In this document: piece by piece, positions 1 to 10,200 of the stretch
Numbering within the stretch: position 1 is the first letter of the stretch
Layout: each line of letters opens with the position of its first letter
DNA from: a virus
Length of the DNA stretch: 44,165 bases
Reading direction: 5' to 3' (one strand)
IMG/VR virus record: IMGVR_UViG_3300009172_001397
Coordinates: 1 to 44,165 of that record
Translations under genes and position numbers: made by a program
The notes under the pieces: generated by a model
What the model saw: only the letters and a program-made list of their open reading frames with translations
The model's database searches: none
Told to the model about the DNA's origin: nothing

Positions 1-776
1 CTATGCTGTCTAGTATAACTAGGATTCATATTATTCATTTCCAAAATATCATCTCTAATGTTTTGATTACGCTTTTCTATATTGATAACTCTTACAAACG
101 AGTTTGTAACAGCGGCAGTATAATATGCAAACGGATTGTTTGATTTAGATTCATCAAACTGTAAGCCAATTTGTGCTAATTGTAATATAGCTTGACCCTT
201 CATTTCGTCATTGTAAGTGTATCCACGAACATTGCCTCTTGTAGCATAACGTTCGCATAACTTCATCCACATACGGGCAAGTTTTTCTGTAACCTGTGTA
301 TGATCCTTGGAAAAGTATCCGTTGCTCATACCACCAATCCAGTGACTTTTACCAATTATTTCTAATTCGCCATCGTCATTGAACTTATAATGCACATACG
401 GAGGAAAGTTTAACTTTACCTTAGTATCAGCAATAGTCTTTGGGTTTTTCTTTCTACCAAATTCTTCTGGTATATGATCAAACGTCATAATCCTAAAGAT
501 TAGTTCTTCTTTCTTAATCTTTCGGTAATCAACTTCAAACTCTGCTTGCTTACATTTTAAGCCTGCTAGTTTAGAAGCATCAAATGCTTCAACTTGCAAA
601 CGCTTTGCTTTATTACGCTTTGCTTCAGCAATCGTTCTAATGTTAATTTTGTCAACATCAAGTAATATGATGTCGTACTGGTTAAACGAATCTTCGTTGA
701 AACTGCTAAATCTCGCTTTAGATTTGTGTATTTCTTTAAGTATGTCTTTATTGTTAAGGTAATTTACTTTTCTCAT
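1..776 (-). CDS. gp55: Late-transcription sigma factor, T4 gp55 family (C-terminus beyond window)
   Basis: This is the T4-type late sigma factor, which binds host core RNA polymerase and directs it to TAAATA late promoters. I translated 258 residues from the ATG at 776, and the frame stays open to the window edge. The first residues (MRKVNYLNNKDILKEI) resemble the gp55 N-terminus. The region at about residues 166-240 (MKLCERYATRG, RGYTYNDEMKGQAI, FDESKSNNPFAYYTAAVTNSF) matches the sigma region 2 core. Between them lie about 120 residues with no counterpart in the 185-aa T4 protein as I recall it. The start has a good AGGAG site 5-6 nt upstream. The gene is divergent from the structural operon and read from its own sigma70-type promoter. 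The family call is strong; the exact total length is unknown. Confidence 0.9.
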   Translation of the reverse strand, partial: MRKVNYLNNKDILKEIHKSKARFSSFNEDSFNQYDIILLDVDKINIRTIAEAKRNKAKRLQVEAFDASKLAGLKCKQAEFEVDYRKIKKEELIFRIMTFDHIPEEFGRKKNPKTIADTKVKLNFPPYVHYKFNDDGELEIIGKSHWIGGMSNGYFSKDHTQVTEKLARMWMKLCERYATRGNVRGYTYNDEMKGQAILQLAQIGLQFDESKSNNPFAYYTAAVTNSFVRVINIEKRNQNIRDDILEMNNMNPSYTRQH

Positions 777-799
777 AAGATCTCCTGTTGTTAACTTCT

Positions 800-828
800 A
801 TTATAAACTACTCTGTTAATAAAGTCAA
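800..828 (-). promoter_or_regulatory. Sigma70-type promoter for gp55
   Basis: On the minus strand, TTGACT (823-828) and TATAAT (800-805) are separated by exactly 17 bp, upstream of the gp55 ATG at 776. This is a near-consensus bacterial housekeeping promoter, as expected for an early or middle phage gene. Its -35 box shares base 828 with the plus-strand late promoter motif. Confidence 0.85.
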
Positions 829-835
829 CTAAATA
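828..835 (+). promoter_or_regulatory. T4-type late promoter of the baseplate operon
   Basis: ACTAAATA followed by C, 20 bp upstream of the ATG at 855, matches the core of the T4 late promoter TATAAATA. The same TAAATAC core recurs before other structural genes here (7239, 26518, 31425, and 35678 and 36943 on the minus strand). It is followed by TATAGGAG, which also contains the ribosome binding site. Confidence 0.75.
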
Positions 836-854
836 CTTTATATAGGAGAGTAAT

Positions 855-1652
855 ATGACAATTGGCTCAGCATTACAAAAAGCAGGCGGTAGTTTTGTAA
901 AAGATATCGCTAAAACCGGTAATTCATTAAAGGACGGTGCATTAGGCGCCCTTGAGGATATTGCAGACTCTGCTGGATTAGGTAAGTTATTACGTGGAGG
1001 ACCAAGTAGTGACCCGTTACAAGCCCAATTTAGTACAGCGCAGATAAAAGAAGATGAAGGAAATGACTGGCGTGTTAAGTTAAGTATTCCTACTAGCATT
1101 AAAAGCGATGCCTTTGCACCTTTGCTAAAAACTGGGGGATTGTGTTTTCCATATACTCCTACAATATTAATGAGTCATAGTGCAAATTATAATTCGATGC
1201 AGCCTATACATACTAATTATCCGTTTTATAACTATCAATCGTCTCAAGTGGACGACTTGGTTATTACAGGAGACTTTTTTGTCCAAAATAGCGAAGAAGC
1301 AAGGTACTGGTGTGCAACTGTGCATTATCTAAGAACAGTAACTAAAATGTTTTATGGTACAGGTGACAACGCAGGCAATCCACCACCAATAGTTAAACTA
1401 AACGGGTATGGTGACTTTGTTTTTAACAATGTTTCTGTCATCATTAAAAACTTCACAGTTGACATGCCAGCTGATGTTGATTACTTAAAAACAGATTTTC
1501 CAGAAGGAAAGGGTAACAACTCATTTGTTCCAACACAGAGTCAAGTATCGGTAACAGTATCACCGATATACTCACGTAGTAAAACACAAAAGTTTAGCAT
1601 GAGCAAATTTGTCTCAGGCAGCTACATTGGTAATGATAGCGGGTACATTTAA
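855..1652 (+). CDS. Baseplate tail-tube cap/initiator protein, gp48/gp54 family
   Basis: This 265-residue protein probably sits on top of the baseplate hub and starts tail-tube polymerisation. The central part (about residues 95-215) carries features typical of this family in marine T4-like phages: SQVDDLVITGDFF, EEARYWCATVHYLRT, KMFYGTG, then PPPIVKLNGYGDFVFNNV. This looks like a tube-type beta fold. The N-terminal 40 residues are Gly/Ala-rich. The gene has a clear GGAGAG site and follows the late promoter at 828. Its stop overlaps the gp53 start (TAATG), which suggests translational coupling. I cannot tell gp48 from gp54 by eye; the absence of a second copy nearby leaves the assignment open. 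The location, first in a baseplate cluster, supports the general role. Confidence 0.75.
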   Translation: MTIGSALQKAGGSFVKDIAKTGNSLKDGALGALEDIADSAGLGKLLRGGPSSDPLQAQFSTAQIKEDEGNDWRVKLSIPTSIKSDAFAPLLKTGGLCFPYTPTILMSHSANYNSMQPIHTNYPFYNYQSSQVDDLVITGDFFVQNSEEARYWCATVHYLRTVTKMFYGTGDNAGNPPPIVKLNGYGDFVFNNVSVIIKNFTVDMPADVDYLKTDFPEGKGNNSFVPTQSQVSVTVSPIYSRSKTQKFSMSKFVSGSYIGNDSGYI

Positions 1653-1954
1653 TGGCAAAGTATACAACTAGTAGTCCTTGGGCTAACACTAAAATTGAAG
1701 GCGAAGAATACTTAGGTATTTTAAAAATCAGACCTGTTCCAAAAGAGTCCGATGATGTGTTATATACTATACAACCGCAATATACACATAGGCCGGATTT
1801 ACTAGCATATGATGTTTATGGTGACAGTAAATTATGGTGGGTTTTTGCACAACGTAATATGGATGTAATTAAAGATCCAATATATGATATGATAGCAGGA
1901 ACAGAAATATATCTTCCACAAGATTCAAAACTAAAAAAACTTTTAGGGGTATAA
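1652..1954 (+). CDS. gp53: Baseplate wedge subunit gp53
   Basis: A 100-residue protein of the gp53 baseplate wedge family, which in T4 links wedges around the hub. The C-terminal half has the LysM-like pattern of the family: LLAYDVYGDSKLWWVFAQRN, then a DPIYDMIAGTEIYLP ending. In T4 gp53 a LysM-like fold lies in this region. The gene overlaps the preceding stop by one base and is followed after one base by a TTG-started gene, so it lies in a tightly coupled operon. T4 gp53 is about twice as long, so this is a short version, as I recall for marine T4-like phages. Confidence 0.82.
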   Translation: MAKYTTSSPWANTKIEGEEYLGILKIRPVPKESDDVLYTIQPQYTHRPDLLAYDVYGDSKLWWVFAQRNMDVIKDPIYDMIAGTEIYLPQDSKLKKLLGV

Positions 1955-1955
1955 C

Positions 1956-4259
1956 TTGGCTGACAATGGCGAAAACATAGAAGTTAGTACAGGACAACCT
2001 CCTGCAGGGAAAACAACAGAGAAACCAGTTTCCGAAAAAAGCGAAAAGGCTAATGATCAATCTGCTGAAGACTTTTTTAAATCAATGCTCGGAGATTTGC
2101 CATTACCTAATACATTAGAAAAGTATTCTAGCTCGAATACTATTATTACTCTTTCGGCACTAAGCCCTTTTGAAGTTAACAATCCTGATTTAACTTATAG
2201 ACTTACAGGAACTGGATCATCGATTATTTTACAGTCCGGTGGTGGCGCAGGACCGAGGAAGGCGCTAACAGCATACGAAACATCAGATAATCAAATTGAA
2301 TACTTTATCGATAATGTTAATATTCAAACAATTATCATGCCTACTACTAGGACAAGAACATCTAACGCTACTATGATTGATTTCGAAGTAACTGAACCAT
2401 ACAGTATGGGATTGTTTTACCAAACATTACAAGTAGCAGTTAAAGATGCTAATGGAGACGATTCGGCATACAACAGAGCTCCGTTTTTACTAAGCATTAA
2501 ATTTGTAGGATACGACGATGACGGCAAAGTTATTCCTACAGGCGAAGTAAGACATTTTCCAATTAAGCTAATTAATTCTTCACTAAGAGTTGATCAAGGC
2601 GGAAGTCATTATGCTATTCAAGCAGTAGCATGGAACGAAACTGCATTAACAGATGAAATACAAACAGTTAAAACTGATGTAGTCTTAAATGGCGATAACA
2701 TGTTAACACTATTACAAACAGGCGCTCAAAGTTTGTCAACAGTGCTTAATGAAAGATTACTAGATCAGAAAGACAAAAAACAAATTAAAACACCAGATCA
2801 GTATGTGTTTTTATTTCCAAAAGAGCTTGCCTCAATTTCAGCACTATCGTCCGAAGACGGTGCGCCGGTATCGGAAGATGAATACATGCAAAAACTATAC
2901 GAAAGTATAAGCGGTTCTGAAGATAAGGTTCCTGAAAATTTTGATGAATTTAGAAGTAAAATTTTAGCGTTATCGGCTGGAAAAAAACAAACATCAACTG
3001 AAGCACTAGTTAAAAAACAAGCAGAGTCAATTGGCAATGCCAACGATATTGGCAAGGCAAAGATTACAGGAAGTTTTATTGATCAAGGTGATGTTCCTTT
3101 TGGACTGTCTAAGTTTACATATGACAAAGATAAGCAAGTTTATAGGAGTGATAAACTTTCAATTAGTAATGCGTTTAAGACATTTACGTTTGCTAAAGGT
3201 ACTTCAATTGAAAGAATAATAGAGGAACTTGTATTAGTAAGCGATTACGGTAAAGCAATAGCAGACTTTACTAAAGAAAAATCAGATGGAGAAATACCTT
3301 GGTTTAGAATTGATTCACAAGTTTTTATTAATGAAGATAAAGAAGCTGCAACTGCAACAGGCGAGCATCCTAAACTTTATGTTTATAGAGTATATCCTTA
3401 TTATGTAGATGCATCTATATTTAAAGCACCAAATGCACCAGCCGTAGGTCTTGCAGCAAGAGAGAAAAGAGCTGTTAAAGAATACAATTATATTTACACA
3501 GGGCTAAACAAAGATATATTAAATTTTGAAATTAAACTTGATAATGCTTACTATAAATCACTATCATCAGATATTGGAGAAGGTTCAGCAGCTGAAAAAC
3601 TAAATGCTGTAGATTCTGCTAAATCAAACGAATCAGTAAAGGTAACAACAGCTGAAGGTGTTGCTGGAGCAAGTGCCGAAAATGGAACATCACAATCAAA
3701 ACAGAATGACGCTAAAGATAGCGGATCATCCGGCGGTGGCAGAGGAACAAATACTACAGCGGTTAGAATAGCACGAGATTTTCATGAAGCAGTAGTAAAT
3801 TCAAATGTTGACTTAATAACTATTGAGATGGAAATAATAGGAGATCCATTTTTTATGGCGGACAGCGGCCAAGGAAACTATTCAGCTTTACCTAACCCAT
3901 TGTTTAAAAAGTCGCTTACTATTGACAATACACCGTCACATGAACAAAATGAAGTTTATATGAAATTAAATTTTAGAACACCAATTGATTATAACGATAG
4001 CGACGACGGATTAATGAAGTATCCAGGTCAGACACAACCAGTAGATTCGTTTAGTGGATTATATAGGATTTTCACAATAGACAATTCAATTAACGCCGGA
4101 CAGTTTAAACAAACTTTAAAAGCAATTCGAATACTTAACCAAAAAGATAAGTCTGCTCCGAATACTGAAAATATTATTAAAGCAGGTGGCACTAGCAATT
4201 CGCAAAATAACGAAGGCTCATCGTTTGTAGGACCTCCTAGTAGAAAAGGAGCGCAATAA
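1956..4259 (+). CDS. Large virion protein, probable baseplate hub component (gp27-like position)
   Basis: A 767-residue protein lying between gp53 and gp5. It starts at TTG, one base after the gp53 stop. AGGGG about 6 nt upstream supports this start, and the next Met is at residue 44, after most of a charged N-terminal tail. Residues about 60-265 form a beta-rich domain (e.g. QTIIMPTTRTRTSNATMIDFEVTEP). Residues about 544-602 are a low-complexity Ser/Gly/Asn/Lys linker. The final 165 residues contain VDLITIEMEIIGDPFF and a VDSFSGLYRIFTIDNSI segment. These read like hub or tail-tube-like folds that contact gp5. The hub role is inferred from position and style of the C-terminal domain; no catalytic motif is visible. 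The alternative is an uncharacterised virion protein. Confidence 0.6.
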   Translation: MADNGENIEVSTGQPPAGKTTEKPVSEKSEKANDQSAEDFFKSMLGDLPLPNTLEKYSSSNTIITLSALSPFEVNNPDLTYRLTGTGSSIILQSGGGAGPRKALTAYETSDNQIEYFIDNVNIQTIIMPTTRTRTSNATMIDFEVTEPYSMGLFYQTLQVAVKDANGDDSAYNRAPFLLSIKFVGYDDDGKVIPTGEVRHFPIKLINSSLRVDQGGSHYAIQAVAWNETALTDEIQTVKTDVVLNGDNMLTLLQTGAQSLSTVLNERLLDQKDKKQIKTPDQYVFLFPKELASISALSSEDGAPVSEDEYMQKLYESISGSEDKVPENFDEFRSKILALSAGKKQTSTEALVKKQAESIGNANDIGKAKITGSFIDQGDVPFGLSKFTYDKDKQVYRSDKLSISNAFKTFTFAKGTSIERIIEELVLVSDYGKAIADFTKEKSDGEIPWFRIDSQVFINEDKEAATATGEHPKLYVYRVYPYYVDASIFKAPNAPAVGLAAREKRAVKEYNYIYTGLNKDILNFEIKLDNAYYKSLSSDIGEGSAAEKLNAVDSAKSNESVKVTTAEGVAGASAENGTSQSKQNDAKDSGSSGGGRGTNTTAVRIARDFHEAVVNSNVDLITIEMEIIGDPFFMADSGQGNYSALPNPLFKKSLTIDNTPSHEQNEVYMKLNFRTPIDYNDSDDGLMKYPGQTQPVDSFSGLYRIFTIDNSINAGQFKQTLKAIRILNQKDKSAPNTENIIKAGGTSNSQNNEGSSFVGPPSRKGAQ

Positions 4260-4260
4260 T

Positions 4261-6750
4261 ATGGCACAAGAAAAAAGATCAGTATTACCAAAAGCACCCA
4301 TTAGCTCAGGCCCGTTTGAAGCAATAGTTGTAAGTCACCTTGACACTAAGTTTATGGGGTCCTTACAAGTTGAGTTACTAAAAAATTCATCAGCAGGAAA
4401 TCAAACAGAGCGCACAGGACAAATTGTTACAGTTTCTTACATGTCGCCGTTTTATAATAGTACTCCATTAAGCGGCAATAATAAAACTGACACATATGCA
4501 AACACACAACAAGTATCAGGCTTTTGGGCTGTACCGCCAGATGTAGGAACTAAAGTTTTAGTAATATTTGTTGAAGGTAATATCAGTAACGGCTATTGGA
4601 TAGGGTGTGTTCAAGATGCATATATGAACTTTACACTTCCAGAAACTAGAGTGGGTTCAGAGTTTAATAACGAAGACACAAGTAAAAAGTTACCTGTTGG
4701 AGAATTTAATAAAGCTGTAACTGATGTAGTTTCGGGCAATGTTCCTAGTAGATATTTAAAACCAGTTAATAAAGACTTTGAAATTATTTTAGGAGCACAA
4801 GGACTAACAAATGACGAAGTACGAGGAATATCAAGTGCAAGTGCAAGGCGCGAAGTTCCTAGTATGGTATTCGGAATGTCAACTCCTGGACCATTAGATA
4901 AAAGAGATGGAGCTCCTAAGTCACAACAAGGGGCTCATGGCGCAAGAGAAAATATGCCTTCAGCAAGACTAGGCGGAACAGCACTAGTGTTTGACGACGG
5001 TGACGACAAGTATTTAAGAAAGAGTTATGCAAGTTCAGGACCATCAGAATATGCTGATGTACTTAAAGATGAAACAGACGGATTACCTACAGTACCGTTT
5101 AATGAATCGGTAAGATTACGTACTAGAACAGGTCATCAAATATTATTACATAATTCAGAAGACTTAATTTATATTGGTAATGCTAGAGGTAGTGCTTGGA
5201 TAGAAATGTCCTCAAATGGTAAAATTGATATTTTTGCAGATGACAGTATTTCTATTAGAACTTCAGTTGATTTAAACATAAGTGCAGATAGAGATATTAA
5301 CATGTCTGCAAGTAGAGACGTAAACATTAATGCTGGACGTGATTACAAAATGACAGCCGCTGTAAACAGTGATGTTAAGATAGGAGTCAACAGTCAAATT
5401 GATGTCGGTGCAGACTTAGACCAATTTGTTGGTGCAGACCAAAAGTTATTTGTAGGTGGTTCAGGTGATTTACTTGTTACAGGTGTACACGCTATAACAA
5501 GCAAAGCAACACTTGATATTAATACCACAGGCGATAGAAAAGATTCGCAAGCAAACTTAGATGTTAATAGTAGCGGCTACAACCACTTGACTGCAGTTGG
5601 CGGCACTACTGAAATAATCAGTGGTGGTAATACTGAAATATTCAGTGGCGGCAACCATGTTGAAACAGCAACAGAAATACACATGAATGGTCCTGCTGCA
5701 TCAGAAGTAGCAGCAATAGTAGCAGGCATTGCATCGTCAGCATCGGTCGCAACACCAGCACCGTTCCCTGTTAGAGTTCCACAACACGAACCGTGGCTAG
5801 GGCACGAAAGTTTAGATCCGCTTGTCTTTACACCTTCTAAGACAGCACCGATTACTTCACCAAGTCCTACATTACGAGAAACAACACCTTTAGTTAACTC
5901 CGGCGCAGATGAACAACCGGTAGATAGTACCTATAGAAAAACAGCAAACGTTGACGGAAACCAAACAGTTACTCCAGGAACAGTAGGACCGACAGGAAAT
6001 CAGCCAGCTAAGCCTGTGCCTGTTACTGACTTACAACAGTTTTTCTTAAATGAGCTTATAACAGCACTTGGACTTGATCCTGCTACATGTTTGAATAGTG
6101 CAAACGCAGCTAATAATCCTGATGGAGTAACACCAGGTAATGCAGAATATCTTGCAATGGCAATGTCGCAACCACAAGCAGAGTGTGGGTTTAAACCAAG
6201 AAGTGAAAACTTAAATTATAGTGCAAAACGTTTACGCCAAGTTTATCCAAGTCGTGTTAAATCAGATGCATTTGCTCAAGAGCTTGCAAACGCAGGTCCA
6301 GCAGCAATTGGTAATACGTTGTATGGTAAAAGATACGGCAACGCACAAAATGAAGGATACAAGTATCGTGGTAGAGGATTAATACAGTTAACATTTAAAG
6401 GAAACTATGAAACATATGGTGCAAAGGCAGGAACTCCGGAAATTGTAGAAAATCCTGACTTAGTAAATGACCCTATCTACGCAACAAAAATTGCGGTAGC
6501 ATACATTAAAAGTAAAGGCGTTAGTACAACAGATTACAATTACTCGTCACTAGGTGAGTCATTTAGAAAGGCTGTTGGATATGCTAATCAAGGCGGAGCA
6601 GAAACAAGCAGACGTATTGGTATAGCTAAAGGATTTTATAGCAAATTAGTTAGCGGAAACCTTACACCTCTAGCATCTTTAACTACTGAACCAGCAGGAA
6701 CAAACATTGAAGCAGGTAAGAACAGCGATAATACTAGCAACGCACAATAA
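4261..6750 (+). CDS. gp5: Baseplate hub spike protein gp5 with C-terminal GH19 lysozyme domain
   Basis: This is the central cell-puncturing spike of the tail. Residues about 15-125 form the OB-fold domain (GPFEAIVVSHLDTKFMGSLQV, then FWAVPPDVGTKVLVIF). Residues about 316-475 carry short repeats typical of the gp5 triple-stranded beta-helix (DLNISADRDINMSASRDVNI). A Pro/Thr linker follows. Residues about 585-800 are a glycoside hydrolase 19-type muramidase/chitinase-like domain with QAECGF (likely catalytic E641), SENLNYSAKRLRQVYP, YGNAQNEGYKYRGRGLIQLT (704-711) and NPDLV. In T4 the lysozyme is a different family and lies between the OB-fold and the helix, so this is a different domain order and enzyme class. 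It would digest peptidoglycan during DNA injection. It begins one base after the preceding stop. Confidence 0.9.
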   Translation: MAQEKRSVLPKAPISSGPFEAIVVSHLDTKFMGSLQVELLKNSSAGNQTERTGQIVTVSYMSPFYNSTPLSGNNKTDTYANTQQVSGFWAVPPDVGTKVLVIFVEGNISNGYWIGCVQDAYMNFTLPETRVGSEFNNEDTSKKLPVGEFNKAVTDVVSGNVPSRYLKPVNKDFEIILGAQGLTNDEVRGISSASARREVPSMVFGMSTPGPLDKRDGAPKSQQGAHGARENMPSARLGGTALVFDDGDDKYLRKSYASSGPSEYADVLKDETDGLPTVPFNESVRLRTRTGHQILLHNSEDLIYIGNARGSAWIEMSSNGKIDIFADDSISIRTSVDLNISADRDINMSASRDVNINAGRDYKMTAAVNSDVKIGVNSQIDVGADLDQFVGADQKLFVGGSGDLLVTGVHAITSKATLDINTTGDRKDSQANLDVNSSGYNHLTAVGGTTEIISGGNTEIFSGGNHVETATEIHMNGPAASEVAAIVAGIASSASVATPAPFPVRVPQHEPWLGHESLDPLVFTPSKTAPITSPSPTLRETTPLVNSGADEQPVDSTYRKTANVDGNQTVTPGTVGPTGNQPAKPVPVTDLQQFFLNELITALGLDPATCLNSANAANNPDGVTPGNAEYLAMAMSQPQAECGFKPRSENLNYSAKRLRQVYPSRVKSDAFAQELANAGPAAIGNTLYGKRYGNAQNEGYKYRGRGLIQLTFKGNYETYGAKAGTPEIVENPDLVNDPIYATKIAVAYIKSKGVSTTDYNYSSLGESFRKAVGYANQGGAETSRRIGIAKGFYSKLVSGNLTPLASLTTEPAGTNIEAGKNSDNTSNAQ

Positions 6751-6764
6751 GGGTAAATATACAC

Positions 6765-7208
6765 ATGAGCACAAAAGAAAAATCATTATATAAAACTGTA
6801 GAAATCAGTACATCTAAAAAGCCTCGCGCGGTAGTAGAAAGCAGAGCTTATAGAGGTATATCTACGGCTAACCCAAACAATACTACTAGCACACTATACG
6901 ATATTGCACTTATTAAACAAGATATTATTAATCATTTCCATATACGCCAGGGCGAGAAGTTAGAAAATCCAGAGTTTGGCACTATTATTTGGGACGTAAT
7001 ATTTGAACCGCTTACAGAAAACTTAAAATCTGCAATAGTAAAAAATGTTACAGAAATTATTAACTTTGACCCAAGGGTATCGGTATCAGCAATTGATGTA
7101 GTACCGTACGAAAGCGGTCTACAAATAGAGTGCGAGCTTACATATTTGCCCTATAATATATCCGAAAAATTACAGTTTAAGTTCGATGAAGATAATGGCC
7201 TTTCTTAA
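6765..7208 (+). CDS. gp25: Baseplate wedge subunit gp25
   Basis: A 147-residue member of the gp25 (lysozyme-like fold, W0002-type) wedge family, which in contractile tails links wedge to sheath. Residues about 45-140 show the family pattern: DIALIKQDIINHFHIRQGEKLENPEFGTIIWDVIFEPLTE, then IINFDPRVSV and a beta-rich end. The N-terminal 40 residues are a basic extension, longer than in T4 (132 aa). It lies between gp5 and gp6, the order found in contractile tail clusters. The start ATG has AAGGG about 11 nt upstream, a rather distant site. Confidence 0.93.
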   Translation: MSTKEKSLYKTVEISTSKKPRAVVESRAYRGISTANPNNTTSTLYDIALIKQDIINHFHIRQGEKLENPEFGTIIWDVIFEPLTENLKSAIVKNVTEIINFDPRVSVSAIDVVPYESGLQIECELTYLPYNISEKLQFKFDEDNGLS

Positions 7209-7238
7209 GAGAAATAATATACGCACTTATCTAGCTGC

Positions 7239-7246
7239 GATAAATA
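7239..7246 (+). promoter_or_regulatory. T4-type late promoter before gp6
   Basis: GATAAATA followed by CACTATAG lies in the 58-bp gap between gp25 and gp6, 20 bp before the ATG at 7267. It is a 7/8 match to TATAAATA and carries the downstream TATAG seen in other late promoters of this window. Confidence 0.8.
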
Positions 7247-7266
7247 CACTATAGCGAGGAATACCA

Positions 7267-10200
7267 ATGTCATCCACAGATAGACAAAACAGATTACTAA
7301 TTGCAGAGGACTGGAAACGTGTATACCAGTCTTTCAAAAATGCTGACTTTCAGAGCTATGACTTTGACAATCTAAGACGCACAATGATTAACTACCTTAG
7401 GAAAAATTATCCTGAGGACTTTAACGATTACATTGAAAGTTCAGAATACCTTGCACTTATTGACTTAATTGCGTACTTAGGGCAGAACCTTGCTTTCCGT
7501 ACAGACTTAAATGCAAGAGAAAACTTCTTAGAACTAGCAGAACGCAGAGAAAGTGTTATCCGCCTTGCTAGGTTACTATCGTACAACGCTAAACGTAATC
7601 AAACTGCTAACGGTCTTCTTAAAATGGAAAGTATTAGTACTTCTGAAGACATTACAGATTCAAATGGTAACAACTTATCTGGACAAACTATTGTATGGAA
7701 TGATGTTTCAAACCAAGACTGGTATGAGCAATTTATTAAAGTAATGAATGCAGGCTTACCTGCAAACGGAGTTGTTGGAAGTCCTGTTAAAAAAGAAAAA
7801 GTAAACGGTATTAGTGCAGAGCAATACAGATTTAATGCTCTTAATACTGATGTTCCAAACTTTGGATTTTCAAAAAATATTAGTGGTAGAGGCACACTAT
7901 TTGAAATAGTATCAACTAACATTGACAGTAATGCTATTTCAGAAGAAGCTCCACTACCAGGAAACAACTTTGCATTTATATACCAAGATGACGGTCAAGG
8001 TGCAGGCAGTAACAACACAGGGTTCTTTTCACACTTTAGACAAGGTGCAATAGATCAAGGAACGTTTGCAATTAGTACACCTAGTACAAATCAAACTGTA
8101 AACCTTGATGCTATTAATGTTAACAACAGTGATGTTTGGCTGTATAAATTAGACGCCACTGGTAACGAAACAGAATTATGGACAAAAGTTAATTCAGTTG
8201 AAGGCAATAACATTGTATACAACAGTTTAAGTAAAAACATTAGAAATGTGTATAGCGTATTAACAAGGGTGCAAGACAGAATTAGTTTAATCTTTAGTGA
8301 CGGTGTATTTGGTACACTTCCTAAAGGTCAATTTAAAGTGTACTATAGAACTAGTGATAACAGAAGTTTTGTAATTAGTCCGGATGAGATGACAAACATT
8401 AACATCTCTATTCCGTATATAAGCAAAATAGGAACACAAGAAGTTTTAACAATTGAATACGAATTAAAGTACTCGATTGACAACTCAGCAGAAAGCGAAA
8501 GCAACGAAAGTATTAAGTCAAACGCTCCGTCAACATACTATACACAAAATAGAATGATAACTGGAGAAGACTACAATGTTGCACCATTAGCTGTAAGTCA
8601 AGAGATAGTAAAAGTAAAAGCAGTTAACAGAACGTCAAGTGGTATTTCACGATACTTTGACTTATTAGATGCTACTGGAAAATACTCTAACACTAACCTA
8701 TACGGAAAAGATGGAGCAATATATTCGCAGTATTTGGACAGTAAAGTTAATTTTACATTTACAACAAGAAACAATATTCAAGGCGTTATTAGTACAACAG
8801 TTGAACCACTACTTGAAGCTGCAAGACTAAGAAATTTTTATTATACTAAATTTCCAACTCAAACAGTTACAGACTTAAATGCACAATTTGTACAAGTAAC
8901 CAAGGATCAAAATATATCTACTGGTTACTTACAAGATTTACAAGATGTAAAATATATGGTTTCTACATTTACTGGTAGTACACTAAAATATATACAACCA
9001 GGAGCAATGGTTAAGTTTGTTGCCCCAACAGGATACCACTTTATGCCTGACAATACATTAATGTTAGACGTTCCGGGTGTAACTTTGCACTCAGGTGCTA
9101 CAAAGTATATGTGGTCTAAAGTAACTGGTGTAAATGGCAACGGTAAAACAAACTACGCTGACGGACGTGGCCCGATTATGTTTAATGATGTAATTCCTGC
9201 TGCACCGACTGGTACAACAGCATATCCTAGAATTGAAAGAATTATACCTAAGTTTGCAACACTACTAGACACTGATATTCAAACACAAATTATTGATCAA
9301 ATATTCCAGTATAAGACATTTGGATTACGATATAGTGTTAGTGAAAACTTATGGCGTTTGATTACAGAAAGCAACCTAGATAAGAACTCAGCATTTGACA
9401 TGGGTAAAACAGGCGACATAAGTAATCAGCAACTTGATAATAGTTGGTTAGTACTATTTACTACTGACGGTGAAACTTATACAATTACTACTCACGGTCA
9501 ACGATATGTTTTTGAAAGTGATAAAGAAATTAGATTTTACTTTGATAGTAGTGATAAAGTATTTAATCCAGCAACTAGTCAAATTATTAAAGACAAGATA
9601 AGAATTATGTCAATTAATACACAGCCTGGTTCAACACAACCATTTACTGTTCCTTTTGATTGGGAAATATTACAAGAATACAGAGATGCTGAAGGTTATG
9701 TTGACAGCAAGAAAATACAAATTGGATTCTTTGATTCAGATGACGACGGAGTAGTTGATGATCCAGACATGTTTACACAATTTGTTGGGTCACCAAGTGC
9801 ATTAGCTGATCAGTATGTAATGCAACACAAGTATACAAACTATGACGGCATTGACGACTACAAATATATAAGTTGGAAAACATCTGATAAAAAGATCTAT
9901 GCAACCGAAGCAGATATAACAGCATTAGGTTTAACTTCCTTTACTGATAAAACTTTATTTTACATTGTTGATGTTGACTTATTTAAACAGTACGATGCAA
10001 CTACAGAAGCATTAGTACTTACTGTTGACTACAGAGCATACAAAGGTAGAGATAATATTATCTTCCAATACGAACATGCAGCTGATGAAAGTAATAGAAT
10101 AGATCCTAGTAGCAGTAACATTATTGATGTTTATGTTCTAACTAGATCATACGATACATTGTACAGACAATGGTTAACTGGTGCAATACTTATTAAACCA

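Noticed and set aside
6752-6759. GGTAAATA before gp25 as a late promoter
   Set aside because: It ends only 5 bases before the ATG, so the transcript would start at or inside the gene. It also overlaps the ribosome site and matches poorly at the first bases.
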